From contig NZ_UGSP01000001.1 in the NCBI RefSeq assembly GCF_900454535.1, forward strand, positions 1,981,501-2,045,500: a stretch of 64,000 nt of DNA, in the 5' to 3' direction. The position numbers and the translations under genes were made by a program. Origin of the DNA: Avibacterium avium (lineage in GTDB: Bacteria; Pseudomonadota; Gammaproteobacteria; Enterobacterales; Pasteurellaceae). Positions 1 to 10,262 of the stretch are shown piece by piece. Below the pieces are notes generated by a model, which did not search any database, had not been told where the DNA came from, and saw only the letters and a list, made by a program, of their open reading frames with translations. How positions within the stretch are numbered: position 1 is the first letter of the stretch; each line of letters begins with the position of its first letter.

Positions 1-1
1 A

Positions 2-2971
2 AGCGATATTTTGCCGGTGGAAGAACGCAATAAGCAGTTTTACCAACTGTTAAAGCAAGGGGTGAAGGTGCGTTATCAGCAAAACGATCAGGAAAAGCAC
101 GATGTGGCGCTGTTGGTGGATTTTAAACAGCCTGAAAATAATCTTTTTTATGTGATCAATCAGTTTGATATTCAGGGCAATAAAGGCAAGCGAATTCCCG
201 ATATTTTGTGCTTTGTGAACGGTTTACCGCTAGTGATTTTTGAGCTAAAAAATCCCTTTAAGGTGAATGCGGATTTGGATCGCGCCTTTAATCAGCTACA
301 AACTTATAAGCACGAAATTGACGATCTTTTTGTGTTTAATCAGTTGATGGTGATTTCAGATGGCACAATGGCGCGGGTGGGGTCGCTTACGGCAGATTTT
401 CAGCGTTTTTTGCCGTGGCGTGTGGTCGATGAAAGCCAAAAAAGCCAGCGTGTGAAATTTGAATATGAGCTTGAAGGCTTGCTGAAAGGGCTGTTTTCTC
501 CGCAAACCTTGCTCGATTATGTGCATAATTTTGTGGTGTTTGAAAGCGATAACAAAGGGCGCACGGTGAAAAAAATCGCCGCCTATCACCAATTCTATGG
601 CGTGAATGCAGCGGTGGAAGCCACCATTGGCGCGCAGTTAAGCGATAGCCGTAAAATTGGCGTGGTGTGGCATACGCAGGGTTCGGGCAAATCCCTTTCT
701 ATGTTGTTTTATGCAGGCAAACTGATCAGCCAGCCAGAATTGAAAAATCCAACTATTGTGGTGGTAACGGATCGCAATGATTTAGACGGTCAGCTTTTCG
801 CCACATTCAGCCAAGATCAAGAGATTATTCGCCAAACGCCAATTCAAGTGGAAGATCGCGAAGCCCTGCGTGTGGAATTGGCAAAACGGGAAAGCGGTGG
901 GATTATTTTTACCACCATTCAAAAATTCGGCTTAAACGAAACAGAAAGCCAATTCCCTGTGTTGAATACAAGGCACAATATTATTGTAATTAGCGATGAA
1001 GCGCACCGTTCGCAATATGGTTTTCATCAAAAGCTCAATGCACAAGGGGCATACCGCGAGGGCTATGCGAAATATCTGCGCACTGCCCTACCCAATGCGA
1101 GCTTTATCGGCTTTACTGGCACGCCAATCAGCCTTGAAGATCGCGATACGCAAGATGTGTTCGGCAAATATATTTCTATTTATGACATTCAAAATGCGGT
1201 GAATGATGGTGCGACTGTGCCGATTTCCTATGAACCGCGTCAAATTCGTCTAAATGAAAGCGAGGACTTTGGGCTAGCGGTGGAAGAAGCGCAAACAATA
1301 CTTGATGATGACGAAAATAGCTATGCGTTCCGTGTGCGTGAGCAGTTAATGGGCAGTGATTCGCGAATTAAAGCCTTAGCGGAAGATATAGTACAGCACT
1401 TTGAAAAACGCAACGAGCTAATTGAAAGCAAGGCGATGGTGGTGGCGATGAGCCGCCGAATTTGCGTGAAGCTCTATGATGAAATTGTCAAACTTCACCC
1501 AGATTGGCATAGCGATGATGTCAATCAAGGGGCGATTAAGGTGATAATGACGAGCAGTGCTTCAGATTCTGAAAGTATGCAAGCCCATAGTTATTCTAAG
1601 CCTGAACATAAAACCTTAGAAAAACGCTTTAAAGATCCTGATGATCCGCTCAAAATCGTGATCGTGCGTGATATGTGGCTAACGGGGTTTGACGCGCCTG
1701 TGTGTAATACAATGTATATCGACAAGCCAATGCAAGGGCATAATTTAATGCAGGCAATTGCGCGGGTAAACCGTGTGTTCCGCAATAAAAGCCGTGAAAA
1801 TGGCGGACTGATTGTGGATTATGTAGGCTTGAGAGACGAACTCAAAGCCGCCTCGGAAGAATATACCAACGCAGGTGGCAGTGGTGAGGTAACAATCGAT
1901 ATTAATCAGGTGTTTCAAAAAATGTTGGAATATCTGGACATTATCCGTGGCCAATTTGCTACGCCTGTTGAGGGCAAGATTTTTGATTTACCCCACGCCT
2001 TGCAAGAGCGAAATCCGAAGCAATTACTCGAAGCCATTGGGGATGCTGCAAATCATATTCTGAAATTAGATCATCAAGAAAAGAACCCCGATGATCCACA
2101 AAGTGCGGGGGAAATTTCGCAAGATTTTGCTAAAAAAGCCAAAACACCACGTAAAAGAGCCTTTTTAGAGGCGGTTTCGCTCGCCAAAAAAGGGCTTGCT
2201 CTTTGCCGTTCGATGCCGAAAGCCCAGCATTATGAGCAAGAAATTGCGTTCTTTGATGCGGTGCGTGCCACCATCATCAAAACAGCGAATCAGCAAGGTT
2301 CACCAAGTTCACCAAAAGAAAAGCAAATCAAGCTCGTCCGCCTGCTCAACCAAGCGGTGCAATCAGACGGCGTGGTGGATTTATTTGAATTAATGGGTGA
2401 AGAACACCCTGATATTTCCATTCTTTCCGATAATTTTCTAGGTATCGTTGAAAAAAGTGGCAAGCCAAATTTATGGGCTTCTGCCATTGAAAGTTATTTA
2501 AAACGGGAAATTCGCGACAAAGCAGGCAACAATATTGCGGTGCAAAAAACCTTTGAAGAAAAGCTCAAAGAAGCGCTGAATCAATATAATGCGCATAATT
2601 TAACCGTGATCGAGGTGATCAAAGAATTATTAAAACTTGCAAAAGAACTGCAAGATCAGCTCAGCAAAGGGCAAGAATTAGGCCTTAGCACGGCGGAACT
2701 GGCGTTTTACGATGCCTTAAGCCAAAACCAAAGTGCGGTGGAAATTTTGGGCGATGAAGTGTTGCTGAATCTCGCCAAAGAAATCACTGATAAATTGAAA
2801 AAATCCGTTACCATTGATTGGCAATATAAGGAATCCGTGCGAGCGAAAATGCGTGTTCTCATCAAGCGAGCCTTGAAAAAATATAAATATCCCCCTGATG
2901 ACGAGCCAGAAGCCATTGAATTTATCCTTAAACAAGCGGAAGTGGTGTCGGACGAGTTGAGTAAAGCATAA
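2..2971 (+). CDS. hsdR: Type I restriction enzyme R subunit (HsdR), 5' end cut by window edge
   Basis: The motor and nuclease subunit of a type I restriction-modification complex; it cleaves DNA after ATP-driven translocation. The frame is open to the left edge, so the TTG at 11 is probably internal and the true start lies outside. Numbering from that TTG, a PD-(D/E)xK nuclease signature (IPDILCF...FELKNP) lies near residues 62-81, a Walker A (TQGSGKS) near 221, DEAH near 328 and FTGTP near 367, followed by a helicase C-terminal half and a helical tail. The roughly 990 residues seen are near the usual full length. Partner hsdM and hsdS genes are not visible. The last 290 bases recur 1.8 kb downstream. 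Family call is firm; activity is untested. Confidence 0.95.
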   Translation, partial: SDILPVEERNKQFYQLLKQGVKVRYQQNDQEKHDVALLVDFKQPENNLFYVINQFDIQGNKGKRIPDILCFVNGLPLVIFELKNPFKVNADLDRAFNQLQTYKHEIDDLFVFNQLMVISDGTMARVGSLTADFQRFLPWRVVDESQKSQRVKFEYELEGLLKGLFSPQTLLDYVHNFVVFESDNKGRTVKKIAAYHQFYGVNAAVEATIGAQLSDSRKIGVVWHTQGSGKSLSMLFYAGKLISQPELKNPTIVVVTDRNDLDGQLFATFSQDQEIIRQTPIQVEDREALRVELAKRESGGIIFTTIQKFGLNETESQFPVLNTRHNIIVISDEAHRSQYGFHQKLNAQGAYREGYAKYLRTALPNASFIGFTGTPISLEDRDTQDVFGKYISIYDIQNAVNDGATVPISYEPRQIRLNESEDFGLAVEEAQTILDDDENSYAFRVREQLMGSDSRIKALAEDIVQHFEKRNELIESKAMVVAMSRRICVKLYDEIVKLHPDWHSDDVNQGAIKVIMTSSASDSESMQAHSYSKPEHKTLEKRFKDPDDPLKIVIVRDMWLTGFDAPVCNTMYIDKPMQGHNLMQAIARVNRVFRNKSRENGGLIVDYVGLRDELKAASEEYTNAGGSGEVTIDINQVFQKMLEYLDIIRGQFATPVEGKIFDLPHALQERNPKQLLEAIGDAANHILKLDHQEKNPDDPQSAGEISQDFAKKAKTPRKRAFLEAVSLAKKGLALCRSMPKAQHYEQEIAFFDAVRATIIKTANQQGSPSSPKEKQIKLVRLLNQAVQSDGVVDLFELMGEEHPDISILSDNFLGIVEKSGKPNLWASAIESYLKREIRDKAGNNIAVQKTFEEKLKEALNQYNAHNLTVIEVIKELLKLAKELQDQLSKGQELGLSTAELAFYDALSQNQSAVEILGDEVLLNLAKEITDKLKKSVTIDWQYKESVRAKMRVLIKRALKKYKYPPDDEPEAIEFILKQAEVVSDELSKA

Positions 2972-3057
2972 TTGATGGATAAAAAATAGGCTTAATTATT
3001 AAGCCTATTTTTATTGTTAATATAAAAAGTGCGGTGATTTTTTCGCACATTTTTTAT
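2678..3057 (+). repeat. Direct repeat copy 1: 3' end of hsdR plus terminator
   Basis: This stretch, covering the last ~97 codons of hsdR, its hairpin terminator and a following uptake signal, matches 4473-4853 (offset about 1795). Identity is near perfect for the first ~160 bases, lower in the last coding third, and high again through the terminator. The two copies bracket the DUF4143 ATPase gene. Confidence 0.9.
2983..3013 (+). terminator. Rho-independent terminator of hsdR
   Basis: AATAGGCTTAA and TTAAGCCTATT form a stem followed by a T run. It sits 12 bases after the hsdR stop. The same hairpin, with one loop change, is found after the second hsdR fragment. Confidence 0.8.
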
Positions 3058-3120
3058 TTCAGATTTTCCATTTTTTTATGGCTAGCTTTTGCAAGATTAT
3101 ATTCATTCAATAAATGTATT

Positions 3121-4347
3121 TTAGCCATAATTTTGTTCCCCAAACACCTTCCAAAACGGCACAATCTCAATCACTTTGCCATCAACAATCATTTTATCTT
3201 CCTGATCAAAAGTAACAATAACGCCTTGCTCCAATTTAAAGAAATTCATAGCATCAACTAAGCCGTCCCGTTCTCGGGCGATATTTTCGGCGTTTATCTG
3301 CCAGCAGACTTGGATAATCTGTGTTGGCGTGCTGTTTTGGCAGACCACAAAATCACATTCTTTGTTGTTTTCATTGTAGTAATACAGCTCGGAAAATTGT
3401 CGTCTAAGTTCCCAAAATACGGCATTTTCCAGTTTTCTGCCAAGATCTTGGCTGAAAGATGGGCTAATTACACGCTGTAAACCATTGTCAATAAAATAGA
3501 CTTTTCGTGGGTTAGCGAGCTGAGTTTTGTAGGAATAAGCAAATTTTGGCAGCAAATGGATCACATAGGCTTGCTCTAAATGCGAAAGATATTCCTGTAC
3601 GGTGGAAGTGCTTTTTACTTCAAGGCTTTGTTTGAGTTTGTTTGCACTGATTAAATTGCCCACATTACCCGCCAGAAAAAGTAGCAGACGCTTCATCGCA
3701 CGTTCGTCACGAATGCCAAAACGGACGATAATATCGCGGTATAAAATATCGTTAATCAAGGCGTTTAAAATTTCATCTTCATTAAATTGCAGATATTGCG
3801 GAAAACCACCGAGAGTCAAATAATCTGAGACCCCTTCAGCATTTTTTGCCTTGCCGAGAAATTCGCAAAATTCCACAAAAGAGAAAGGGAAAAGCTCTTT
3901 ACTGATGTGCCGCCCTGTCAGTTTTGTGCCGAGCTCACGGCTGAGCAAAGAGGCATTAGAACCCGTTGCCACCACTTGATAGCCCTGATCAAGTTTGCCT
4001 CGCACATACACTTCCCAACCGTCAATCACTTGGATTTCATCAAAATAGAGTGTTTGAATCTGTGGGTTTTCTGCAATGATTTCATCGAGCAAGGCAAAAT
4101 CGCTAAACTCAAAATTAAAAAGTTGAGGGGTATCGAAGTTGAGAAAAAGATAATTATTTTCTGCTTGTTTCTTAATAAGTTGAGTGAGCAATGTACTTTT
4201 TCCACTACGACGAATACCCGACACCACCAAAGCAAAATTAGGCAGAATTTTGATTTTTTCCAGTATTTTTCGTGGATAGGTCTGCTGCGATAATAACTGC
4301 TGTTGCTGGCTTGTAATAGCTTGGGTAATTTCTGATTTTAACAACAT
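3121..4347 (-). CDS. AAA_14/DUF4143 family ATPase
   Basis: A 408-residue P-loop ATPase of the ATPase/DUF4143 family, common in bacteria but of unclear role. A Walker A (GIRRSGKST) lies near residues 43-51 and a Walker B-like stretch (TLYFDEI) near 99-105. A C-terminal DUF4143-like region has the spaced acidic and hydrophobic residues (ECDFVV ... IIQVCW) of a possible PD-(D/E)xK-like fold. The ATG has a good AAGGAG site 7 bases upstream. The gene is convergent with hsdR and lies between two copies of the hsdR 3' end, so it looks like cargo of a rearrangement. It could be a selfish or toxin-antitoxin-like module; no function is assigned. Confidence 0.85.
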   Translation of the reverse strand: MLLKSEITQAITSQQQQLLSQQTYPRKILEKIKILPNFALVVSGIRRSGKSTLLTQLIKKQAENNYLFLNFDTPQLFNFEFSDFALLDEIIAENPQIQTLYFDEIQVIDGWEVYVRGKLDQGYQVVATGSNASLLSRELGTKLTGRHISKELFPFSFVEFCEFLGKAKNAEGVSDYLTLGGFPQYLQFNEDEILNALINDILYRDIIVRFGIRDERAMKRLLLFLAGNVGNLISANKLKQSLEVKSTSTVQEYLSHLEQAYVIHLLPKFAYSYKTQLANPRKVYFIDNGLQRVISPSFSQDLGRKLENAVFWELRRQFSELYYYNENNKECDFVVCQNSTPTQIIQVCWQINAENIARERDGLVDAMNFFKLEQGVIVTFDQEDKMIVDGKVIEIVPFWKVFGEQNYG

Positions 4348-4472
4348 AAACTAACTCCTTATCAATCTGTTCGTTACTAACAAACAAAAGCATTTGATAC
4401 TAATGGAAGCTATTTTATGCGAAAAATAGAGAGAAAGGCAAAGTGTTTGTTGCTATCGAATAATAGTATTTA

Positions 4473-4767
4473 TTAGGCCTTAGCACGGCGGAGCTGGCGT
4501 TTTACGATGCCTTAAGCCAAAACCAAAGTGCGGTGGAAATTTTGGGCGATGAAGTGTTGCTGAATCTCGCCAAAGAAATCACCGAAAAATTGAAAAAATC
4601 CGTTACCATTGATTGGCAGTATAAGGAATCTGTGCGGGCGAAAAATGCGTGGGCTGATCAAAAGAACGCTCAGAAAATATGGATACCCACCAGAGAACAA
4701 AGATGAAGCCATTGAGTTTATGCTCAAACAAGCCGAAGTGATGGCGGACGAGTTGAGTAAAGCATAA
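4473..4767 (+). pseudogene. hsdR 3' remnant with frameshift
   Basis: An in-frame remnant of the HsdR C terminus with no start or upstream part. Near 4640 it has one extra A in a run (GCGAAAAATGCG, against GCGAAAATGCG in copy 1), which breaks the frame. After the shift the frame reads a plausible alternative HsdR tail (residues like RTLRKYGYPP, then KQAEVMADELSKA), ending at the same stop context as the intact gene. The sequence therefore comes from a related but distinct hsdR allele. Confidence 0.85.
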
Positions 4768-4776
4768 TTGATGGAT

Positions 4777-4809
4777 AAAAAATAGGCTTAATCATTAAGC
4801 CTATTTTTA
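4777..4809 (+). terminator. Terminator hairpin of the hsdR remnant
   Basis: Copy of the hsdR terminator: AATAGGCTTAA, loop TCA, TTAAGCCTATT and a T run. Confidence 0.7.
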
Positions 4810-4853
4810 TTGTTAATATAAAAAGTGCGGTGTTTTTTTCCCACATTTTTTAT

Positions 4854-5566
4854 GGGGCTGTAGTAGATTAGCCCTAAATTTCACACCATTTTCGCAATAT
4901 TTTTAACTGCTCTTTTGGTGTCCCAAAGTTAAACCGAAATTCACATTCCTTCAAGAATAAAGGAAAGTTTTTTCGGTTAATTCCATTATATTTTCGCAGT
5001 ATCCGCTTCGCCTGATTCCAAAAATTTTCAATGCCATTAATATGATTTTGTTTCACCGCAAATAGCTCGGAATGATTGATTCGTTCGTGGTGAAATTCAC
5101 TCACATCAAGCGCATCATAACTGCGATAAGTGTCCGTATAAACCCAGCCATCAGGCTTGATTTTTCTTTTAATAACAGGGAGTAATGTTTCTCTCTTGGT
5201 GTTTTCAACCACAACAGTAAATACCTTTCCTTGTCGTTTTAGTCACCCAAAAACAGCAACTTTTCCAGCCGCTCCTCGTCCTCGTTTTCCCTTTCGATGA
5301 CCACCAAAATAGCTTTCGTCTAGTTCAATTTCCCCCTCAAAAATCTCGTTAACTTCAAGGGATAAATGATAGTCAATCACAAGCCTGATTTTATGGTAGA
5401 ACAAAGCGGCTGTATTCGGTTGAATATCTAGCAAATTTGCTGCCGTTCTTGCAGTAACTTCTGCGACAAAAAACTCAAGCAGTTTTTTCTGTATGGATTT
5501 CTTTAATTTACAATATGTTATCTTCATTTTTGTAGTATAGCATTGTTGCTAATCTACTACAGCCCC
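4854..5566 (-). mobile_element. IS1016-like element (IS1595 family), defective
   Basis: A 713-bp element bounded by perfect 19-base inverted repeats, GGGGCTGTAGTAGATTAGC at each end. It carries one transposase frame on the minus strand, interrupted by a stop. The flanking 8-mers (TTTTTTAT on the left, TAAAATTT on the right) do not match, so no target duplication is visible. Length, ends and transposase fit the IS1016 group known from Haemophilus. Confidence 0.85.
4874..5527 (-). pseudogene. IS1595-family transposase with in-frame stop
   Basis: The DDE-type transposase of the element above. The N-terminal half (start 5527) has a helix-turn-helix-like stretch and the first catalytic region with LDESYFGG. 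The C-terminal half has VYTDTYRSY and the HINGIENFW motif near the last acidic residue. The two halves are in one frame, separated only by a TGA at 5243-5245 where an AVFG-x-LKR sequence would otherwise continue. Read as a nonsense mutation, so the transposase is probably inactive; stop readthrough is possible but unsupported. Confidence 0.85.
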
Positions 5567-5968
5567 TAAAATTTTTAGAAAAATCACACCGAGCGAGAGC
5601 GAAGCGAACATCAGGCTGATTTTTCGTTAAGAAAATTTTATTGGAATGAGGAAAAGCGGGTTCGTTAAATTTCTCACTTACAGACAAGGCATTTTGTCGA
5701 AGACAGTACGCCAGTACGGCAAGACAAAATAACGCAGGCTGTGAGTAAGAGAAATTTGACGATGATTGGGGAGCTTTTCTTTGCTTACTCTCTTTTGGGT
5801 AAGCAAAAGAAAGTAAGTCGCCAACGGCGAAACCCGTTATTCATTCTAAAGACAAAAGCGTTTAACCAACAATAAAGAACCAAATAATAAAGAGCGGTCA
5901 TTTTCCACAAATTTTTAACCACTTAAAACTCCGTGAAAAACCACCGCTCTTTTCGTTGATGCTATTTT
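5567..5968. other. Non-coding stretch with two large inverted repeats
   Basis: No credible gene in 400 bases. An imperfect inverted repeat with arms of about 50 bases (5663-5711 and 5712-5762, both starting CGTYAAATTTCTC from the outside) is followed by a second hairpin (5773-5814; arms CTTTTCTTTGCTTAC and GTAAGCAAAAGAAAG). It looks like a dispersed repeat or a structured RNA. Near 5898-5954, AAAGAGCGGT and ACCGCTCTTTT form a wide stem that could terminate apbC. Confidence 0.6.
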
Positions 5969-7093
5969 TTATTCCACCGCTTTAAATAAAATCTCGCTTG
6001 GAATAATTTCGCCTTGCCAATAAAGTTCGCTGGCAACTTTTTCGGCGAGTTGTAGGAAAGATTGGGCAATTTCGCTGTCTGGTGCGGAAATAACTGTTGG
6101 TTTGCCGTTATCCATATCTTCGCGCAAGCGGATATGTAATGGCTGTTGTGCTAGCACTTTTACTTGATATTTTTCCGCCATTTTTTCTGCGCCACCTGTA
6201 CCAAAAATAGGTTCGTGATGGCCGCAGTTGCTGCAAATATGCACAGACATATTTTCCACAATGCCAAGCACAGGGACAGAAACGCGCTGGAACATTGAAA
6301 TGCCTTTAATCGCATCAATTAAAGCAATATCTTGCGGTGTGGTAACCACAATCGCGCCAGTTACAGGGATTTGTTGTGAGAGCGTAAGCTGAATATCGCC
6401 TGTGCCGGGTGGCATATCAATTACTAAATAATCTAGCTCCACGCCGTCTTTCGCCCATAAGGTTTCTTGTAAAAGCTGGCTTAGCGCACTGCTTGCCATT
6501 GGGCCGCGCCAGATGGTGGCGTTATCAGGTTCCATCAAATAGCCAATGGAGTTGGTGCGTAATCCATACACTTCAATAGGGTTAATATGTTTGTTGTCTG
6601 GCGAAGTTGGACGCTGATCTGCCACGCCAAGCATATGGGGGACAGACGGGCCATAAATATCCGCATCGAGCAAGCCAACTTTTGCACCTTGTGCTTGTAA
6701 GGCTAAGGCTAAATTGACGGAAACGGTGGATTTGCCTACACCGCCTTTGCCTGAACTTACTGCAATAATATTTTTGATGCCTTTTACCGCGGGGTGATTA
6801 TTGGCGCGTTTTAAGGTGGCAATTTGGTAGTTCAGCACCCATTTTACTTCTGTGGCTTGGGTGATTTTTTCTAGCGCAGTGGTTAGCGCTGCTTTTAATT
6901 GTTCAAAACCACTGTTCCACGCAAAAGGCATTGTGATTTCAATGCGTAAAACGCCTGCGCCTAGCTCCACTTTTTTGATCGCATTAAGGCTGATTAAATC
7001 ACGTTGTAAGCTAGGGTGTTGAAATTGTTGGAATAATTGTTGAATTTCGGCTTGTTGAGCCTCGCTTAAATTCGCTGAAAAATGAATGCTCAT
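5969..7093 (-). CDS. apbC: Iron-sulfur cluster carrier protein ApbC (Mrp)
   Basis: A P-loop ATPase that carries and transfers Fe-S clusters in the cytoplasm. An N-terminal MIP18-like (DUF59) domain of ~95 residues precedes an Mrp/NBP35 domain with the deviant Walker A SSGKGGVGKST near residue 114 and a CSNC cluster-binding pair in the second half. Length (374) matches the E. coli protein (369). Two ATGs are adjacent; the second (7093) is chosen because AGGAAA then sits 7-8 bases upstream. It is divergent from metG, as in E. coli. Confidence 0.95.
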   Translation of the reverse strand: MSIHFSANLSEAQQAEIQQLFQQFQHPSLQRDLISLNAIKKVELGAGVLRIEITMPFAWNSGFEQLKAALTTALEKITQATEVKWVLNYQIATLKRANNHPAVKGIKNIIAVSSGKGGVGKSTVSVNLALALQAQGAKVGLLDADIYGPSVPHMLGVADQRPTSPDNKHINPIEVYGLRTNSIGYLMEPDNATIWRGPMASSALSQLLQETLWAKDGVELDYLVIDMPPGTGDIQLTLSQQIPVTGAIVVTTPQDIALIDAIKGISMFQRVSVPVLGIVENMSVHICSNCGHHEPIFGTGGAEKMAEKYQVKVLAQQPLHIRLREDMDNGKPTVISAPDSEIAQSFLQLAEKVASELYWQGEIIPSEILFKAVE

Positions 7094-7284
7094 CATTATT
7101 TCCTATTGTTAAGTCGCTGTTAAGTAAATGGTTAGAGAATAGTTGAGTAAATTTGTGGGTATATTTAAACACGGCAAGGCGGTGCTGTTAAGTATAAATT
7201 GAGATAAACCGCCTTGAACTGGAAAAAATACCGCCAATAAGGTAAAATTCGGCACAATTTTTCTGATGATAAAGGTAACAGATA

Positions 7285-9336
7285 ATGTCAAATTCACCTC
7301 GTAAAATTTTAGTCACTTGCGCATTGCCTTATGCAAACGGTCCGATCCATTTAGGACATATGCTTGAGCATATCCAAGCCGATATTTGGGTGCGCTTCCA
7401 ACGTATGCGTGGCAACGAAATTTATTTTGTTTGTGCTGATGATGCGCACGGCACGCCAATTATGCTTAAAGCCGATCAAATGGGCATTACCCCTGAGCAG
7501 TTGATCGCTGATGTGCAACAAAAACACGTTGAAGATTTCAAAGGCTTTAACATTAGTTTTGATAATTATTATTCAACCCATAGCGAAGAAAATCGCGAGC
7601 TAGCAGAAAGCATTTACAATAAATTAAAAGAAAATGGTTTTATCAAAAGCCGTACTATTTCGCAATTATTCGATCCTGAAAAGCAAATGTTCTTGCCTGA
7701 TCGCTTTGTTAAAGGCACTTGTCCAAAATGTAAATCCCCTGATCAATATGGCGATAACTGTGAAGTTTGTTCTGCCACTTACAGCCCAACGGAATTAATC
7801 GATCCGCGTTCTACGGTATCGGGTGCAACGCCTGTGTTGAAAGAAAGTGAGCATTTTTTCTTTGACTTACCAAGTTTTGAAGCAATGTTGAAAGCGTGGA
7901 TTCGCTCTGGTTCATTGCAACAAGAAGTAGCAAATAAAATGCAAGAATGGTTTGAAGCGGGGCTGCAACAATGGGATATTTCTCGTGATGCACCTTACTT
8001 CGGCTTTAAAATCCCAGGCACAGAAAACAAATATTTCTATGTTTGGCTTGATGCCCCGATTGGCTATATGGCTTCATTCAAAAACCTGTGCAACCGTAAA
8101 GGCAACATTGATTTTGACAGTTTTTGGCATAAAGATAGCCAAGCTGAGCTTTATCATTTTATTGGTAAAGATATTATGTACTTCCACTCATTATTCTGGC
8201 CAGCGATGTTAGAAGGGGCGACATTACGCAAGCCTGATAATATTTTTGTACACGGTTATGTTACGGTGAATGGCGAGAAAATGTCGAAATCTCGCGGTAC
8301 ATTTATCCAAGCGGCGACCTATTTAAAACACCTTGATCCCGAATATTTACGTTACTACTATGCGGCAAAATTAGGCAACCGCATTGACGATTTAGATCTC
8401 AATTTGGAAGATTTCGTACAGCGCGTAAATACCGATGTAGTAAACAAATTAGTCAATCTTGCTTCACGCAATGCAGGCTTTATCCAAAAACGTTTTGCTG
8501 GGGAATTAGCGGCCAGCTTGCAAGATCCTGTTTTATTTGCAGAATTTACTTCACAAGCGGATCACATTGCAGCTTATTACGAAAACCGTGAATTCGGCAA
8601 AGCCATTCGTGAAATTATGGCATTAACGGATAAAGCCAATAAATATATTGATGAAAAAGCCCCTTGGGTCATTGCCAAAGAAGAAGGCCGCGAGCAAGAG
8701 TTACAACAAGTTTGCTCAATGGGTATTGAGTTATTCCGTGTATTAATCGGTTACTTAAAACCGGTGCTACCCCAATTAGCCGAACGTGCTGAAGCCTTCT
8801 TACAGACTGAAATTACTTGGGATAACCTTGCAACACCATTGCTTGCTCACAAAATTGCGCCGTTTAAAGCCTTGTTCTCTCGTTTAGATATGAAGCAAAT
8901 TGAGCAAATGATCGAAGCATCAAAAGCGGAAAATGCTCAACTTAATCCGCAAAGTAGCACAGAAAAAAGTGCGGTACAAAATGCAGCAGATTTTGAGCCT
9001 TTTGAAGAAACCATCACCATTGATGATTTCGCCAAATTAGACTTGCGTGTTGCCAAAGTACTGAAATGCGAAGCCGTGCCCGAAAGCAATAAATTATTGA
9101 AATTTATCCTAGATTTAGGCGTGGAACAGCGTCAAGTGTTCTCGGGCATTAAAGCAGCCTACAACAAACCAGAAGATCTGGAAGGGCGAATGGTGATTAT
9201 GGTAGCCAATCTTGCACCGCGCAAAATGAAATTTGGTATGTCTGAAGGAATGATCCTTTCCGCAGGCACAGGCGGCGCAGATTTATTCTTGCTTGATGTA
9301 GATTCTGGCGCTAAAGCAGGTGCGCGCGTGAAATAA
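7285..9336 (+). CDS. metG: Methionyl-tRNA synthetase
   Basis: Charges tRNA-Met with methionine. The class I catalytic core shows the HIGH-type motif (HLGH, near residues 22-25), a zinc knuckle (CPKC ... CEVC, ~146-161) and KMSKS (~332-336). After the anticodon-binding helices, a Trbp111/OB-fold tRNA-binding domain begins near residue 580 and forms the C terminus, as in the dimeric long MetRS class. Full length at 683 residues. It is transcribed away from apbC and ends at a strong hairpin. An uptake signal lies inside the linker before the OB domain. Confidence 0.98.
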   Translation: MSNSPRKILVTCALPYANGPIHLGHMLEHIQADIWVRFQRMRGNEIYFVCADDAHGTPIMLKADQMGITPEQLIADVQQKHVEDFKGFNISFDNYYSTHSEENRELAESIYNKLKENGFIKSRTISQLFDPEKQMFLPDRFVKGTCPKCKSPDQYGDNCEVCSATYSPTELIDPRSTVSGATPVLKESEHFFFDLPSFEAMLKAWIRSGSLQQEVANKMQEWFEAGLQQWDISRDAPYFGFKIPGTENKYFYVWLDAPIGYMASFKNLCNRKGNIDFDSFWHKDSQAELYHFIGKDIMYFHSLFWPAMLEGATLRKPDNIFVHGYVTVNGEKMSKSRGTFIQAATYLKHLDPEYLRYYYAAKLGNRIDDLDLNLEDFVQRVNTDVVNKLVNLASRNAGFIQKRFAGELAASLQDPVLFAEFTSQADHIAAYYENREFGKAIREIMALTDKANKYIDEKAPWVIAKEEGREQELQQVCSMGIELFRVLIGYLKPVLPQLAERAEAFLQTEITWDNLATPLLAHKIAPFKALFSRLDMKQIEQMIEASKAENAQLNPQSSTEKSAVQNAADFEPFEETITIDDFAKLDLRVAKVLKCEAVPESNKLLKFILDLGVEQRQVFSGIKAAYNKPEDLEGRMVIMVANLAPRKMKFGMSEGMILSAGTGGADLFLLDVDSGAKAGARVK

Positions 9337-9378
9337 TCTTCCTTAGATATTCATTTCACAATTTAACCAACTTATTAT

Positions 9379-9408
9379 CAAGGCAGATGAAAATCTGCCT
9401 TATTTTTT
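9379..9408 (+). terminator. Terminator of metG
   Basis: AAGGCAGAT, loop GAAA, ATCTGCCTT, then T-rich. Lies between metG and the convergent ligase gene. Confidence 0.85.
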
Positions 9409-9419
9409 ACCGCACTTTA

Positions 9420-10262
9420 TTAATAATTTTTACCGCAACAATCTTCTGATGATTTCCGCCAATAAGTGGCAAATCTTGGCAGCCCTTTTTGTGTTAGACC
9501 ACGATATTTGTAGGTTATGATTGAACCGATTGGCGGTGGATTTTCTCTATCCGTTAATTTAAAACCTGAACCGATACGAAATTCGCCACGCTGATTTTTA
9601 CAAGTAATCGCACCGAGTTTATCAGCAAATTGCCCTTTGCCTTTATAGTGTGTAATCACTTCACATTCTTCATCAAGCGCGGTCTTTAATTTCAAAATTT
9701 GCTGACTGCGTTTGTTTTCATAAGGCACGTTAGGGTTACGCAGCACCAAACCCTCCCCTTGTTTTTGTTCTACTTCACGCAAGAAATCTTGCACTTGGGC
9801 ATAATGTTCAATTGGAATTTGCTTAATAATTTCAATATGTTGGCTTGGGTGCTGGGCTAAATAATTTTCCAACACCGCTAAACGTTCAAATAAATTGCCT
9901 TTGACATTAGGCACATCAAACACATAGAGCTTTAATTTTTCCCAGCCTTTATCTTTTTGCGAACGCACAATAGAAGAAATTTGCTCAAATGCATTGCGTT
10001 GGCTAAACAGTTCACCATCAATGGTAAAAGGCGGAAAATCTTTAATGAAATAATATGGCGGCGTGAGAATTTTATTCTGTCTTGTAAAAAGCTGTTTGCC
10101 GTCCCAGTATCCCCTGATGCCGTCTAACTTTTCGCTCATCACCCAACCTTGCACATTTTGATTGTGGTAAGTGCCAAGTAGCATTAAATCTGGCGGATTA
10201 GCCTTAGCTAGTAGTGAACATAGCGTGAATAAAATGAGCAGGATAGGCTGAATATAAGGCAT
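9420..10262 (-). CDS. Periplasmic ATP-dependent DNA ligase (Lig E type)
   Basis: A minimal ATP-dependent DNA ligase with a signal peptide (hydrophobic residues 4-18, then LAKA). The nucleotidyltransferase motif I (SEKLDGIRG) puts the AMP-accepting lysine at residue 45, and the conserved DGEL and EGLVLR motifs follow. A C-terminal OB-fold of ~75 residues ends the protein; there is no extra DNA-binding domain. The size (280) fits the ligases of Haemophilus and Neisseria. Export suggests a role on extracellular or incoming DNA, for example in competence; that is inference. The motifs are clear. Confidence 0.92.
   Translation of the reverse strand: MPYIQPILLILFTLCSLLAKANPPDLMLLGTYHNQNVQGWVMSEKLDGIRGYWDGKQLFTRQNKILTPPYYFIKDFPPFTIDGELFSQRNAFEQISSIVRSQKDKGWEKLKLYVFDVPNVKGNLFERLAVLENYLAQHPSQHIEIIKQIPIEHYAQVQDFLREVEQKQGEGLVLRNPNVPYENKRSQQILKLKTALDEECEVITHYKGKGQFADKLGAITCKNQRGEFRIGSGFKLTDRENPPPIGSIITYKYRGLTQKGLPRFATYWRKSSEDCCGKNY

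Larger units (their letters stand above)
4473..4853 (+). repeat. Direct repeat copy 2: hsdR 3' end plus terminator, abutting the IS
   Basis: Second copy of 2678-3057. Homology ends at 4853, and the inverted repeat of the insertion sequence begins at 4854. Within it, bases ~4640-4740 differ from copy 1 more than the rest, which suggests a mosaic of two hsdR alleles and not a simple recent duplication. Confidence 0.9.

Noticed and set aside
3034-3261. 75-codon plus-strand frame at the hsdR/ATPase junction
   Set aside because: Overlaps the ATPase gene antisense and the hsdR terminator; no ribosome site.
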